Source: DTU089 sp002440045
Lineage (GTDB): Bacteria; Bacillota; Clostridia; Oscillospirales; Acutalibacteraceae
Length of the DNA stretch: 12,757 nt
Assembly (NCBI GenBank): GCA_937885695.1
Contig: CALABP010000096.1
Coordinates: 1-12,757, forward strand
Direction: 5' to 3'
Position 1 is the first letter of the stretch, and every line of letters begins with the position of its first letter. Below the pieces are notes generated by a model. The model saw only the letters and a list, made by a program, of their open reading frames with translations, was not told where the DNA came from and searched no databases. The position numbers and the translations under genes are program-made. Shown piece after piece: positions 12,261 to 12,757 of the stretch.

Positions 12261-12757
12261 ATGTCATTTAAACCTGTTAACGAAGCCGAGTTTTCTTCTG
12301 TTATGAAAAACGAAATCGAGCCGTTTTTAAAAAGCTTACGTAAAGAGGGCGAGTTTCTTTCATTCGACAAAAACCCGATACACTATGAGTATTATCTGAT
12401 TGACAACGCAAAAGCAAATATAGTTGTTTCCCACGGCTTTACAGAGTCGGCAGAAAAATTCCGCGAGGTATATTATTATTTTATAAAAGAGGGCTATAAC
12501 GTTTTTTCTTTGGACCACAGGGGACACGGCCACTCTTACAGAATAAAGGGTAAACCGAACACCGTAAAAATCGGAAAATTCACCGATTATGTTGACGATG
12601 TGTGCGAGTTTGTAAATAAAATCGTTCTCAAAAACGGCGGGGGATTGCCATTGTATCTTTATTCTCATTCAATGGGCGGCGCCGTTGCGATAAGACTTCT
12701 TGAAGACCACCCCGAAATGTTTGAAAAAGCCGTGCTTTCAGCACCGATGGTATGTGC
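12261..12757 (+). CDS. Alpha/beta hydrolase, lysophospholipase/monoacylglycerol lipase-like (cut by window end)
   Basis: The first 165 codons of a gene that runs off the right edge. The ATG has a strong TAGGAGG ribosome site 8 bases upstream. The protein shows HGFTES (58-63, oxyanion hole region), LDHRGHGHS (84-92) and the nucleophile elbow SHSMGG (135-140, nucleophile Ser137), the pattern of PldB/monoacylglycerol lipase-like serine hydrolases. In the elbow the usual first Gly of GxSxG is Ser. The acid and His of the triad would lie beyond the window. No signal peptide or membrane anchor is seen, so it is expected to be cytoplasmic, unlike the anchored hydrolase at 1589-2557. It probably belongs to the rpiB transcription unit. 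Confidence 0.9.
   Translation, partial: MSFKPVNEAEFSSVMKNEIEPFLKSLRKEGEFLSFDKNPIHYEYYLIDNAKANIVVSHGFTESAEKFREVYYYFIKEGYNVFSLDHRGHGHSYRIKGKPNTVKIGKFTDYVDDVCEFVNKIVLKNGGGLPLYLYSHSMGGAVAIRLLEDHPEMFEKAVLSAPMVC

Noticed and set aside
11767..12267. 166-codon open frame on the minus strand over rpiB
   Set aside because: It is fully antisense to rpiB, whose motifs are unmistakable, and it has no ribosome site or family resemblance.

Overview
The window looks like chromosomal DNA of a low-to-medium GC Gram-positive anaerobe, most likely a member of the class Clostridia. The evidence is a DivIVA-like coiled-coil protein, a PcrA-type helicase with the C-terminal Tudor-like domain, a PiT/DUF47 pair, AAGGAG-like ribosome binding sites, sigma-A-like promoters, and frequent TTG/GTG starts. 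This is inferred from gene content only. I see no rRNA, tRNA, CRISPR array, insertion sequence or prophage, and no gene-free stretch longer than about 165 bases.

Layout. (1) Bases 1-2614, minus strand: a membrane-anchored alpha/beta hydrolase, then a DapA/NanA-superfamily aldolase-like gene closed by a strong terminator, then an unrecognised ORF that seems to lack its 5' part. (2) Bases 2635-8139, plus strand: one promoter and five tightly packed genes (DivIVA-like protein, fumarase/tartrate dehydratase beta subunit without its alpha partner, PiT phosphate permease, DUF47/PhoU-like partner, PcrA helicase), closed by a 17-bp-stem terminator that also serves the facing operon. (3) Bases 8136-10556, minus strand: a RodA-type SEDS glycosyltransferase followed 25 bases later by a HipA-like kinase. 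(4) Bases 10513-12757, plus strand: tsaE and tsaB (tRNA t6A synthesis), rpiB (ribose-5-phosphate isomerase B) and the start of a second, lysophospholipase-like alpha/beta hydrolase cut by the window end.

Most genes are housekeeping. The points most worth checking are the HipA-like kinase placed in a rodA transcription unit with no HipB-type antitoxin; the interlocked back-to-back promoters of rodA and tsaE, which should exclude each other; the beta-only hydro-lyase subunit translationally coupled to a division-type coiled-coil gene; and the start-less ORF abutting a terminator at the left edge. I did not find a clearly new multi-gene system. The rodA/HipA-like pair is the best candidate for an undescribed functional link.
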